Shown: piece after piece, positions 1 through 6,533 of the stretch | Position numbering within the stretch: position 1 is the first letter of the stretch | Layout: each line of letters begins with the position of its first letter | Source: Thermoflexus sp. | GTDB lineage: Bacteria; Chloroflexota; Anaerolineae; Thermoflexales; Thermoflexaceae | Length of the DNA stretch: 15,371 nt | Direction: 5' to 3' | NCBI GenBank assembly: GCA_017743605.1 | Contig: JAGHYO010000027.1 | Location: 1-15,371 of the forward strand | Made by a program: the position numbers and the translations under genes | Notes under the pieces: generated by a model | Databases searched by the model: none | The model's input: the letters and a program-made list of their open reading frames with translations, nothing else | Told to the model about the DNA's origin: nothing

Positions 1-42
1 TCTCCCACCCCCACGGTCCCCTGAGGGCCCGACTGCCTTCGA

Positions 43-83
43 GGGAAAAGACAGGCGGGCATGCCAGCGCCAGCATGCCCGCC
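43..83 (-). terminator. Rho-independent terminator of the histone-like gene
   Basis: An 11-bp perfect stem (54-64 pairs with 73-83, arms GGCGGGCATGC and GCATGCCCGCC) closes an 8-nt loop. On the minus strand it is followed by TGTCTTTTCCC, a short T-rich run. It lies 30 bp past the stop codon of the minus-strand histone-like gene, so it most likely terminates that transcript. The T-tract is imperfect, as is common in high-GC genomes. Confidence 0.7.
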
Positions 84-112
84 CGAAGGGATGATGGGGA
101 CGCGGGCTCCTG

Positions 113-367
113 CTACTTGCGGGTCGTCTTCTTGGTGGCCTTCTTGGCAGGCTTCTTGGCTGCAGCCTTCTTGGCGGGCTTCTTTGCCGTGACTTTCTTA
201 GCGGGCTTCTTGGCCGCGGCCTTTTTGGCGGGCTTCTTGGCCGCAGGCTTGCGGGCTGGCTTGGCCGGAGCGGGGGCCGAAGGCAGAGCCATCTCCTCCG
301 TAGGCGCCTCGGGGGCAGGCGCCGCCGCGCCCTCCATCTCATGGTAGTAGACCCATTTGCCGACCAT
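113..367 (-). CDS. Histone H1-like Lys/Ala/Pro-rich DNA-binding protein
   Basis: This encodes a small very basic protein of 84 residues. Residues 1-13 form an aromatic head (KWVYYHEMEG), residues 14-35 an Ala/Pro/Glu stretch, and about 36-84 a lysine tail built from 9-residue units of the type AAAKKPAKK, ending KKTTRK. Such PAKK tails are known from bacterial H1-like proteins and the C-termini of some HU proteins and bind DNA or RNA non-specifically; a role in nucleoid compaction is inferred. No folded HU domain is present. The start at 367 is chosen because AAAGGAG lies 7 nt upstream. An in-frame extension to 520 is open but would run through the promoter and operator and has no protein-like character. 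The gene is monocistronic, with its own promoter and terminator. The lysine tail is clear; the exact function is not. Confidence 0.8.
   Translation of the reverse strand: MVGKWVYYHEMEGAAAPAPEAPTEEMALPSAPAPAKPARKPAAKKPAKKAAAKKPAKKVTAKKPAKKAAAKKPAKKATKKTTRK
147..254 (-). repeat. 27-bp tandem repeat, 4 units, encoding the AKKPAKK tail
   Basis: Four consecutive 27-bp units (147-173, 174-200, 201-227, 228-254) each begin GCGGGCTTCTT or GCAGGCTTCTT on the plus strand. They encode the 9-residue lysine repeats of the histone-like protein. The units differ mainly at synonymous or conservative positions. Unit number may vary between strains by slippage or recombination (inference). Confidence 0.8.
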
Positions 368-424
368 CGCTCGCTCCTTTCTGCAGGGTCTGGAGCAGGT
401 GCCGATGAATCTGCTCTCACGCCC

Positions 425-454
425 ATTGTAGGAGCGCGATGTAAATTTAGGCAA
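425..454 (-). promoter_or_regulatory. Sigma-70-type promoter of the histone-like gene
   Basis: Read on the minus strand, TTGCCT (449-454) and TACAAT (425-430) are separated by 18 bp. They match the -35 and -10 consensus at 4/6 and 5/6 positions. Transcription would begin near 418, giving a leader of about 50 nt before the ATG at 367. The -35 lies inside the inverted repeat at 442-465. Confidence 0.55.
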
Positions 455-465
455 GACTAAATTTA
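442..465. promoter_or_regulatory. Inverted-repeat operator overlapping the histone-gene promoter
   Basis: A perfect 9-bp inverted repeat, TAAATTTAG - GCAAGA - CTAAATTTA, lies in otherwise GC-rich DNA. Each arm also contains the 8-bp palindrome TAAATTTA, and the two are 16 bp apart. It overlaps the -35 of the minus-strand promoter, so a bound protein would be expected to repress transcription. The core TTTAGGCAAGACTAAA resembles the TTAGG-N-CCTAA boxes of DtxR/MntR-type metalloregulators with one change, but this is only a resemblance. The regulator is not in the window. Confidence 0.6.
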
Positions 466-675
466 ATTCGGATGCGATCAGCGCGCTGGCAGAGGGCGAG
501 GCTAGGGGGTTCGCGTCCATCCGATGGGGAGGGGAGATCGCGTAACAGGCCTCCCCGGTTTATCATTAGGAGCCACAGGCCCGACGCTTGAGGGGCGTCC
601 CTGGCCTGCTCGCCATCCAACGCCAGGCGGGGCCTTCTGATCCTCCTCAAGTCACTTGGTGTTCGGAGGTGCTCC
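466..675. other. Gene-free spacer before the flippase-like gene
   Basis: About 210 bases between the operator and the flippase-like gene. No convincing ORF, RNA gene or terminator was seen. A weak pairing of GGCCTG (about 601-606) with CAGGC near 625 is possible in the leader. The only clear element is the GGAGGT ribosome site at 665-670. The promoter for the plus-strand gene must lie here, but none matches the consensus well. Confidence 0.4.
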
Positions 676-1671
676 ATGGGTCGCTGGCGATGGGTGCTGG
701 GGTTGATGATCGGCGCCCTTGCGCTCTACGGGGCAGTGCGGGGGCTGGATCTCCCCACGCTCTGGGCCACGCTGCGCGCGGGGAGTTACCAGTGGATGCT
801 CCCGGCCCTGCTCGCCCTGATCCTGAGCGTGGCGGCCCGGACCGCCCGCTGGGGGATCCTGTTGAACGCGCCCGCTGGGGTATCCTTGCTGCGCCTCTGG
901 AACATCCTGAACGCCGGTTACCTGGTCACCCATGTCCTCCCCTTCCGGATGGGGGAGCTGGCCCGGATCCTCCTGCTGGTCCGCTTCCCCCAGACCCCAG
1001 CTGGCTTGGTGGCCATGTCCATCGTGGTGGAGCACACGCTGGATTTGGTGGTGTTGCTGGCGCTGACCGGGGTGGCCTTGGCTTTCCAGCCGGGAGCCCG
1101 GGAGCTTGGGCTCCTGAGTCACGCGGGGCCGGCGCTCACACTGGGAGCCCTGGGGGGGCTCCTCCTCGGGGCCTTCCGGCCCCAGTGGGCCCGGCGGCTC
1201 GTGGAGACGCTCACCCAGCCGCTTCCCCGGCCCCTTCAGGGCCGGCTGCGCCACGAGGCGGAGGCCGCCCTGCAAGGGCTGCAGGTCCTCCGAACCCCCC
1301 GAGCCTTGGCGGGGGCCCTGGGCTGGTCCCTGGTGGCATGGCTGGCGACGGCCGCCCAGCTCTACGCCGTGATGTGGGTTTTCCTAAAGAGCCCAGATGG
1401 GTGGGTAGCCCTGCTGACCACCAGCGCTCTGACCTTCGGGATGCTGGTGCCCTCCACCCCTGGCTATATTGGGGTGGTACAGGGGATCACGGTCTGGGTG
1501 ATGGGAGCGTTCGGGATCCCGCAGGCCACAGCCTTCAGCATCTCGGTCGCTTCCCACGGGCTGACCTATGGGGTCCTCGTGGCCCTGGGGGCCATCGGCC
1601 TGTGGCTGGAGACCGGGCATGTGGGGCTTGGGTTCCTGCAGCGAGCGGCGGTGGAGGATGCGGAACGCTGA
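676..1671 (+). CDS. Flippase-like membrane protein (LPG_synthase_TM / UPF0104 family)
   Basis: This is a 331-residue integral membrane protein with about 7-8 hydrophobic segments (for example 5-21, 41-55, 123-137, 150-166, 213-236, 243-260, 295-311). Family hallmarks are the N-x-GYL-x4-LP-x-R-x-GE-x2-R block at residues 80-97 and PSTPGYIGVVQG at 259-270, corresponding to the P-x-PGG-x-G block. Proteins of this family resemble the membrane half of lysylphosphatidylglycerol synthase (MprF) and are often linked to glycan or lipid export; the soluble aminoacyl-transferase half is absent here. The start at 676 has GGAGGT 5 nt upstream. It precedes sugar-nucleotide and glycosyltransferase genes on the same strand, which favours a role in lipid or glycan translocation. 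The exact substrate cannot be read from the sequence. Confidence 0.8.
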   Translation: MGRWRWVLGLMIGALALYGAVRGLDLPTLWATLRAGSYQWMLPALLALILSVAARTARWGILLNAPAGVSLLRLWNILNAGYLVTHVLPFRMGELARILLLVRFPQTPAGLVAMSIVVEHTLDLVVLLALTGVALAFQPGARELGLLSHAGPALTLGALGGLLLGAFRPQWARRLVETLTQPLPRPLQGRLRHEAEAALQGLQVLRTPRALAGALGWSLVAWLATAAQLYAVMWVFLKSPDGWVALLTTSALTFGMLVPSTPGYIGVVQGITVWVMGAFGIPQATAFSISVASHGLTYGVLVALGAIGLWLETGHVGLGFLQRAAVEDAER

Positions 1672-1687
1672 GGAGGCGTGCAGGGGA

Positions 1688-1714
1688 AAGGGGCCCGGCC
1701 CCCTGGGGCCCCTT
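1688..1714 (+). terminator. GC-rich hairpin, possible terminator or attenuator
   Basis: A 9-bp perfect stem (AAGGGGCCC at 1688-1696 with GGGCCCCTT at 1706-1714) has a 9-nt loop. It lies 17 bp after the stop of the flippase-like gene. The following sequence ACGATTTAAG lacks a real T-run, so termination may be weak or partial. It would separate the flippase-like gene from the downstream operon. Confidence 0.45.
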
Positions 1715-1740
1715 ACGATTTAAGAGCGAAGGGCTAAAAT
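1713..1740 (+). promoter_or_regulatory. Candidate promoter of the epimerase-glycosyltransferase operon
   Basis: TTACGA (1713-1718) and TAAAAT (1735-1740) are separated by 16 bp. The -10 matches consensus at 5/6 positions; the -35 is weaker (TT-AC-A pattern) and overlaps the base of the upstream hairpin. A start near 1747-1750 would place the palindrome at 1750-1769 at the transcript 5' end. Confidence 0.35.
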
Positions 1741-1749
1741 ATCCCGCGA

Positions 1750-1769
1750 CATGCCCAACTTTGGGCATG
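1750..1769. promoter_or_regulatory. 20-bp near-perfect palindrome at the likely transcription start
   Basis: CATGCCCAA, a 2-nt centre (CT), then TTGGGCATG form a 9-bp inverted repeat. It lies 10 bp downstream of the candidate -10 and 33 bp before the epimerase ATG. Placement and symmetry suit a dimeric repressor site, or a 5'-leader hairpin in the transcript. No regulator is identifiable from it. Confidence 0.45.
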
Positions 1770-1802
1770 CCCCTGGATTCTCGACGCGTTCAGGAGGTCG
1801 GA

Positions 1803-2822
1803 ATGCCCCCTTCGGCCCTGATCACCGGCGGCGCGGGCTTCATTGGATCGAACCTGGCGGACGCCCTGGCCTCCGACGGCTGGGTGGTCTGGATTTTCGA
1901 TCTGCTGGCCCGGCCCAGCGTGGAGCGGAACCTGGCTTGGCTCCAGGAGCAGCACGGCGGGCGCATCCGTTTCATTCGGGGTGACGTCCGGGACTTCCCG
2001 GCGGTGGCGGAGGCGGTGCGGCAGGCGGAGGTGGTCTTCCATCTGGCCGCCCAGGTGGCGGTCACCACCTCCCTGATTGACCCCCGCACCGATTTCGAGG
2101 TGAATGCCCTGGGCACCCTCAACGTCCTGGAGGCCGCCCGCCAGGCCCGTCATCGCCCCGTCGTGCTGTATACCTCCACCAACAAGGTCTACGGGGCCAT
2201 GGAGGAGGTGCCGGTGGTGGAAGAGGCCACCCGCTACCGGTATGCGGACCGCCCCTTCGGGATCGACGAGGACCAGCCCCTGGACTTCCACTCCCCCTAT
2301 GGCTGCTCCAAAGGGGCGGCCGATCAGTACGTGCGAGATTACGCCCGCATCTATGGCCTCCCTACCGTGGTGTTCCGCGCGTCATGCATCTACGGCCCCC
2401 GACAGTTCGGGACGGAGGATCAGGGATGGGTGGCTCACTTCGTGATCTCCGCTGTGGCCGGGCGGCCGATCACGGTCTACGGGGATGGGAAGCAGGTGCG
2501 GGACCTCCTCTTCATCACGGATCTGGTGGCGGCCATGCGGGCGGCGGTGGAGCGGATCGACCGGACGGCAGGGCAGGTTTACAACATCGGGGGTGGTCCC
2601 GAGCATACCCTCTCGATCTGGCATGAGTTCGCCCTCTTGCTCACAGAGATCCTAGGCCGTCCCCCCGATCCCCCTGCCTTCGGGCCCTGGCGGCCGGGGG
2701 ATCAGAAGGTATACATCAGCGACATCCGCAAGGCGATGCAGGATCTGGACTGGCGGCCCCGGGTGGGGGTGCGGGAGGGACTGGCCCGGCTGGCGAAGTG
2801 GGTGCAGGAGAACCTTTTGTGA
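1803..2822 (+). CDS. NAD-dependent SDR epimerase, CDP-tyvelose (CDP-paratose) 2-epimerase-like
   Basis: This is a 339-residue extended short-chain dehydrogenase/reductase that interconverts nucleotide sugars using bound NAD. The Rossmann motif GGAGFIG is at residues 9-15, an acidic residue D33 after beta-2 suits NAD ribose binding, and the active-site block STNKVYG is at 125-131. The catalytic Tyr/Lys pair is Y166-x3-K170 in SPYGCSK. The stretches CIYGPRQFGTEDQGW (195-209) and the STNKVYG form resemble the CDP-tyvelose/paratose 2-epimerase subgroup more than UDP-glucose 4-epimerases; this assignment is from memory of the family. The start at 1803 has AGGAGG 5 nt upstream. The reading frame stays open far upstream, but that part is antisense-like shadow of the flippase gene. 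Its stop overlaps the GTG start of the next gene. CDP-sugar synthesis partners are not in the window. Confidence 0.85.
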   Translation: MPPSALITGGAGFIGSNLADALASDGWVVWIFDLLARPSVERNLAWLQEQHGGRIRFIRGDVRDFPAVAEAVRQAEVVFHLAAQVAVTTSLIDPRTDFEVNALGTLNVLEAARQARHRPVVLYTSTNKVYGAMEEVPVVEEATRYRYADRPFGIDEDQPLDFHSPYGCSKGAADQYVRDYARIYGLPTVVFRASCIYGPRQFGTEDQGWVAHFVISAVAGRPITVYGDGKQVRDLLFITDLVAAMRAAVERIDRTAGQVYNIGGGPEHTLSIWHEFALLLTEILGRPPDPPAFGPWRPGDQKVYISDIRKAMQDLDWRPRVGVREGLARLAKWVQENLL

Positions 2823-3991
2823 GGATCCTGGTCGCGCTGACGTATTACCGTCCCCATATCAGCGGCCTGACGATCTATGTGGAGCGGGCGGCCCGGGCCT
2901 TGGCAGCCCGGGGTCACGAGGTGCAGGTGCTGACCTCCCAGTACGACCGTCGCCTTCCCCTTGAAGAAGTGCGGGACGGCGTGCGGATCCGACGGGTGCC
3001 GGTGCTGATGCGGGTGAGCAAGGGGGCGATCATGCCCACCATCGGATGGTGGGCGACCCGCCTGACCCGCTGGGCGGACGTCCTCTGGCTGCATCTGCCC
3101 CAATTCGACGCCGCGGGCATCGCCCTGCGCGGGCGCCTGTTCCGCAAGCCCGTCGTCCTGACCTATCACTGCGACGTGACCCTCCCTCCAGGATGGCTGA
3201 ACCGGGTGGCGAACCAGGTGGTCCACCTGATGGATCACCTGGCAGCCCGCCTCGCCGATGTCATCGTGAGCTATACGGAGGATTACGCCCGCCATTCCCC
3301 CTATCTTTCCCGTTATCTCGCCAAGGTGCGGGTGATCCCCCCGCCGGTGGAGATCCCGGTTCCGGATCCGGAGCGGGTGGCGGCCTTCCGGGCCCGCTGG
3401 GGGCTGGAGGACCAAGCGGTCATCGGGATGGCCGCCCGCCTGGCGGCGGAGAAAGGGGTGGAGTATCTCCTGGAAGCCCTCCCCCATATCCTGGCGGTTT
3501 ACCCGAACGCTCGCGTGCTCTTCGCCGGGCCTTACCGGAACGTCTTAGGGGAGGAGGCCTACGCCCGCCGGCTGGCGCCCCTCTTCGAGCGTTACCGGGA
3601 CCACTGGACCTTCGTGGGGGTGCTGGAGCCGGAGGAGATGGCGGCTTTCTACGCCAGTTGCGACGTGGTGGTGCTCCCCAGCTGGAACGCCACCGAGTCC
3701 TTCGGCCTGGTGCAGGTGGAGGCGATGCTGTGCGGGACCCCGGTGGTGGCCAGCGATCTGCCGGGGGTGCGGGTGCCGACGCGGACCACGGGGATGGGGC
3801 TGATCTTCCCTCGGCGGGACAGCCGGGCGCTGGCCCAGGCGATCCTGCGGGTGCTGGCGGAGCGCCCCGCCTTCTGCCGGCCCCGGGAGCGGATCGCCCA
3901 GCACTATAATACGGAGCGAACCGCTGCCGCTTATGAGGCGCTTTTCGAGGAGCTGCAGGCGTCCCGGGACCGAGGGAAGAAAGGAGATTGA
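2819..3991 (+). CDS. GT4-family glycosyltransferase (GT-B fold)
   Basis: This is a 390-residue retaining glycosyltransferase transferring a sugar from a nucleotide donor, probably at the inner membrane face. The N-terminal acceptor domain (1-175) includes the glycine-containing loop near HISGLTIYVERAA. The C-terminal donor domain has RLAAEKG (207-213) and the E-x7-E motif E293 to E301 in ESFGLVQVE, followed by CGTPVVASDLPGV. Length and domain order are normal for GT4. The GTG at 2819 is preferred: it overlaps the epimerase stop as GTGA and has AGGAG 8 nt upstream. An in-frame ATG at 2798 would add seven residues without a comparable ribosome site. The gene is translationally coupled to the epimerase. 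Likely role: lipopolysaccharide-like, capsule or glycolipid assembly; the sugar is unknown. Confidence 0.88.
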   Translation: MRILVALTYYRPHISGLTIYVERAARALAARGHEVQVLTSQYDRRLPLEEVRDGVRIRRVPVLMRVSKGAIMPTIGWWATRLTRWADVLWLHLPQFDAAGIALRGRLFRKPVVLTYHCDVTLPPGWLNRVANQVVHLMDHLAARLADVIVSYTEDYARHSPYLSRYLAKVRVIPPPVEIPVPDPERVAAFRARWGLEDQAVIGMAARLAAEKGVEYLLEALPHILAVYPNARVLFAGPYRNVLGEEAYARRLAPLFERYRDHWTFVGVLEPEEMAAFYASCDVVVLPSWNATESFGLVQVEAMLCGTPVVASDLPGVRVPTRTTGMGLIFPRRDSRALAQAILRVLAERPAFCRPRERIAQHYNTERTAAAYEALFEELQASRDRGKKGD

Positions 3992-3993
3992 AC

Positions 3994-5250
3994 ATGGCGA
4001 TCCGCCGGTTGTTTGTTCAGAATTTTCGTTCGATCGAGCATGCGGATCTAGAGCTGGCGCCGATTACTGTGCTCTATGGGCCGAACGGGTCTGGGAAATC
4101 CTCCCTGCTCTACGCGCTCCTGGGGCTGCGAAACATCGCCTTATCCCCCAACGTTCCGGCCTCCGCCTTCTGGAATTACGGATTTCTCCAGCTGGGCGGG
4201 TTTCGCGAGGTGGTGTTCGACCACGATCTGGAGCGGGAGATCGCCATTGAGATGTGAATCTCCACCCCTGAGAGTGTGTCCATTGGCATGGGGAGCGATC
4301 AGGCAGTCGGGTATTGTGTTCGGCTTCGGGAGGAGCGAGGACGGCTGGAGTTGCTGATCGGCTTGCCGAACGCTAAGGTTCAGCTATTTAACATATTGGC
4401 CACTTTGGAAGTGAGTTTTCCCTATACTGGGATCCAGAGCCTTGAGATCCCGGGGATCGGACCGGGGCTCCGGGCGACCTGGAATGGATTTGTGGCGCAG
4501 GTTCAGGCCCAGGATGCGGTGGACATCGGGAAGGCGCAGGCCGTGGCCCGCGTTCTCAACGCGCCGATTGAAGCCCTGCGGCGGATCCGCTTCGTTCCTT
4601 TGCGCCGTGGGTTCTCTCAGGTTTCCTACACGCCCGTTCCGGTCACCCCTTTCCCCAGCGCAGAGGGGGAGATCGCCACCCTTCTGGCCCAGGATCGGGA
4701 TCTGGAGTATCGAGTGGATCGTTACCTCGAGCAGATCGCAAACCGGAATTTCCGCGTGCGCCCCGCACTGGAGACGGCGCTCTTTGAGCTGACCTGCGTG
4801 GACCGGGAGACCGGGCTCGGGATCACGCTAGTCAATGAGGGCTTTGGGATCAATCAGTTGGTGTATCTGCTCGCTCAGGCTCTGAGCCGGGAGGCGGAAT
4901 CGGTCCTGATCGAGGAGCCGGAGATCCATCTGCATCCTTTGAGCGTCCGGCGGCTGGCCGGGGCGCTGGTGCAGATCGCCTCTCGATATCGCAAACAGTT
5001 CCTGATCTCCACCCACAGCGAGGGGTTCCTGAGCGCCCTTCTGGCTCAGGTGGCCCGGGGCGCGCTCCGGCCTGCGGATCTGGCGTGTTATTTCGTGGAA
5101 TGGAAGGACGGCATTTCGGTCTTCACACGCCAACATGTGAGTGAGCACGGCCAGATCGAAGGAGGGCTGCGGGCGTTTGTGGAGGCGGAGCTGGAGGATC
5201 TCCATGTCTTCCTCGGCGTGCCTGAGGCTTCCGATGCGGACGGCCTGTAG
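3994..5250 (+). pseudogene. DUF3696/OLD-like AAA ATPase interrupted by an in-frame TGA
   Basis: This would encode a 418-codon ABC/SMC-type AAA ATPase of the COG4938-like group (DUF3696 C-terminus). Walker A GPNGSGKSS spans codons 29-37. The conserved block LGGFREVVFDHDLEREI ends at codon 83. The GFGINQ signature is near 283-288, Walker B VLIEEPEIHLHP is at 304-315, and STHSE is at 339-343. Codon 88 is TGA (4255-4257), but both sides stay in one frame and match the family without loss, so a single-base nonsense change (from GGA, CGA or TGG) or a sequence error is likely. The start at 3994 has AAAGGAG 7 nt upstream and lies 2 nt after the GT4 stop. A downstream restart at GTG 4276 or ATG 4288 would give about 320 residues lacking Walker A. 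Base usage is visibly more AT-rich (for example 4380-4430) than in its neighbours, suggesting transfer. The partner is the PIN-like gene at 5259. Confidence 0.75.
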
Positions 5251-5258
5251 GAGAAGCC

Positions 5259-5738
5259 GTGATGCCCTCCCGCCTCATCCTCCTGGACGAATGGCTGTTC
5301 CATCATCTCCAAGGCGAGTCGGGAGGCGAGCGCCAGCGACAGGCTTATCGGATCCTCAACGAAATCGAGAGGCGCTGTGATCAGATCGCATGGCAGCGCG
5401 GCATGCCCTGGGGGCGTAAAGCCTATAGGCTTATGAAAGACCAACGGCCAGAGGTCCAGGCAGCCAGCCGTCTGCTCCAGCGCTTGCTACGGGATCCCCA
5501 AAAAGGGGTCATTCCCTCCTCGCCGGCGGGCTCGGCGGCGCGCTCTCTGGAAGCATGGTCCTCCATCCCTGAGGAGGACCGATATTTGCCGGAGATCTAT
5601 ATCGATACAAGCGCGGAGCTTCTGGTGAGCACGGATCAGAAGTTGCTGGATCAACTCAAAAGATCCTTCCCGGAAGTTCGAACGCAGGAGCTCGAGGCGT
5701 TCGTCCGCTCGTATCTCACCCGCCTGGACGGATCATGA
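5259..5738 (+). CDS. Small protein with PIN-like C-terminal half, partner of the ATPase
   Basis: This 159-residue soluble protein belongs to no family I can name with confidence. The N-terminus LILLDEWLFHHL (6-17) resembles the first strand of a PIN nuclease with an acidic residue at D10. The segment RYLPEIYIDTSAELLVSTDQKLLDQL (108-133 region) resembles the late PIN strand-helix, with D126 in the STD motif that typically reads T-x-D. The middle (20-100) is helical and Arg/Gln-rich. A metal-dependent RNase or DNase role is therefore inferred, not shown. Start is GTG 5259 or ATG 5262; AGGAG at 5249-5253 serves both. It follows the ATPase by 8 nt and overlaps the methyltransferase as ATGA. Its base usage matches the ATPase, and the pair looks like one inserted module. 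Confidence 0.6.
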   Translation: MMPSRLILLDEWLFHHLQGESGGERQRQAYRILNEIERRCDQIAWQRGMPWGRKAYRLMKDQRPEVQAASRLLQRLLRDPQKGVIPSSPAGSAARSLEAWSSIPEEDRYLPEIYIDTSAELLVSTDQKLLDQLKRSFPEVRTQELEAFVRSYLTRLDGS

Positions 5739-6529
5739 TGGCTCCCGACTTCCTCTGGCTCCACTTGAAGGAGGTGCCCGCCTTCCGGGCGCTGCTGCGG
5801 GCGGTGGAGGCCCGGTTCTACCAGGGCCTGGAGATGCCGGAGCCGGTCCTGGATCTGGGCTGCGGGGACGGGCACTTCGCCTCCTTGGCCTTCCCGAGGA
5901 GGGCGTGGGTCGGGCTGGACCCCGAATGGGGGCCCTTGAAGGAGGCCGCCGCCCGCCGGGCCTACCGGTGGGTGGTGCAGGCCGATGGCGCCCGCATGCC
6001 CTTCCCCTCGTCCTTCTTCGGGACCGTGGTCAGCAACTCGGTCCTGGAGCATATCCCTCCGGTGGAGGCCGTCCTGGCGGAGGTGGCCCGGGTGTTGCGG
6101 CCGGGAGGCTTCTTCCTGTTCTGCTCGCCCAGCCATCGCTTTGTCGAGTTCCTCTCGCTCTATCGGCTGCTGCGCCGGCTGCGGCTGCGACGGGCTGCGG
6201 AGGCCTACGGCCGGCTCTTCAATCGCATCTCCCGCCACGATCACTGCGATGCCCCCGAGGTCTGGGTGGCCCGGCTGGAGCGAGCCGGCCTGCGTCCTGT
6301 CCGGGTGTGGTTCTATTTCTCCCCGGGCGCCACTGCCCTGCTGGAGTGGGGCCACCCGTATGGGCTGCCCTCCCTGATCTTCAAGAAGCTCTTCGGCCGC
6401 TGGATCCTCGCCCCATGGCGGTGGAGCCTGTGGCCGGTGGAGCGGATCCTGCGGCCGTTCTACGAGGAGCCTCCGGGCCTGGAGGGCGCGTATTTCTTTA
6501 TGATCGCGCAAAAGGAGGGAGGCGGATAG
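5735..6529 (+). CDS. Class I SAM-dependent methyltransferase (Methyltransf_11 type)
   Basis: This is a 264-residue Rossmann methyltransferase. Motif I is LDLGCGDGHFAS (39-50), the acidic ribose-binding end of beta-2 is D62 in GLDPEWG, the post-motif block is SNSVLEHIP (100-108), and LRPGG (121-125) precedes the fourth strand. Such enzymes methylate small molecules or sugars; no DNA-methyltransferase signature (D/N-PP-Y/F) is present. The C-terminal third is Arg/Trp-rich and may sit on the membrane. It starts ATGATG, overlapping the stop of the PIN-like gene by four bases, and returns to the high GC of the glycan genes. Most likely it modifies the surface glycan made by this operon; the acceptor is unknown. 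A link to the ATPase/PIN pair is possible but less likely. Confidence 0.8.
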   Translation: MMAPDFLWLHLKEVPAFRALLRAVEARFYQGLEMPEPVLDLGCGDGHFASLAFPRRAWVGLDPEWGPLKEAAARRAYRWVVQADGARMPFPSSFFGTVVSNSVLEHIPPVEAVLAEVARVLRPGGFFLFCSPSHRFVEFLSLYRLLRRLRLRRAAEAYGRLFNRISRHDHCDAPEVWVARLERAGLRPVRVWFYFSPGATALLEWGHPYGLPSLIFKKLFGRWILAPWRWSLWPVERILRPFYEEPPGLEGAYFFMIAQKEGGG

Positions 6530-6533
6530 CCCG

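Noticed and set aside
75..347. Plus-strand ORF with repeated FLAGFLAAA hydrophobic pattern
   Set aside because: It is the exact complement of the lysine-repeat histone-like gene, which has its own promoter, ribosome site and terminator.
588..1802. Long plus-strand open frame continuous with the epimerase
   Set aside because: It overlaps the flippase-like gene in another frame, is Gly/Pro/Arg-rich without motifs, and the epimerase has a strong ribosome site at 1792-1797.
3046..3909. Second plus-strand ORF inside the GT4 gene
   Set aside because: It is a Gly/Pro/Arg-rich shadow frame of high-GC coding sequence; the GT4 frame has clear motifs throughout.
4255..4320. Selenocysteine reading of the in-frame TGA
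   Set aside because: No convincing SECIS-like hairpin follows (only a 4-bp stem near 4290), and the family is not known to use selenocysteine.
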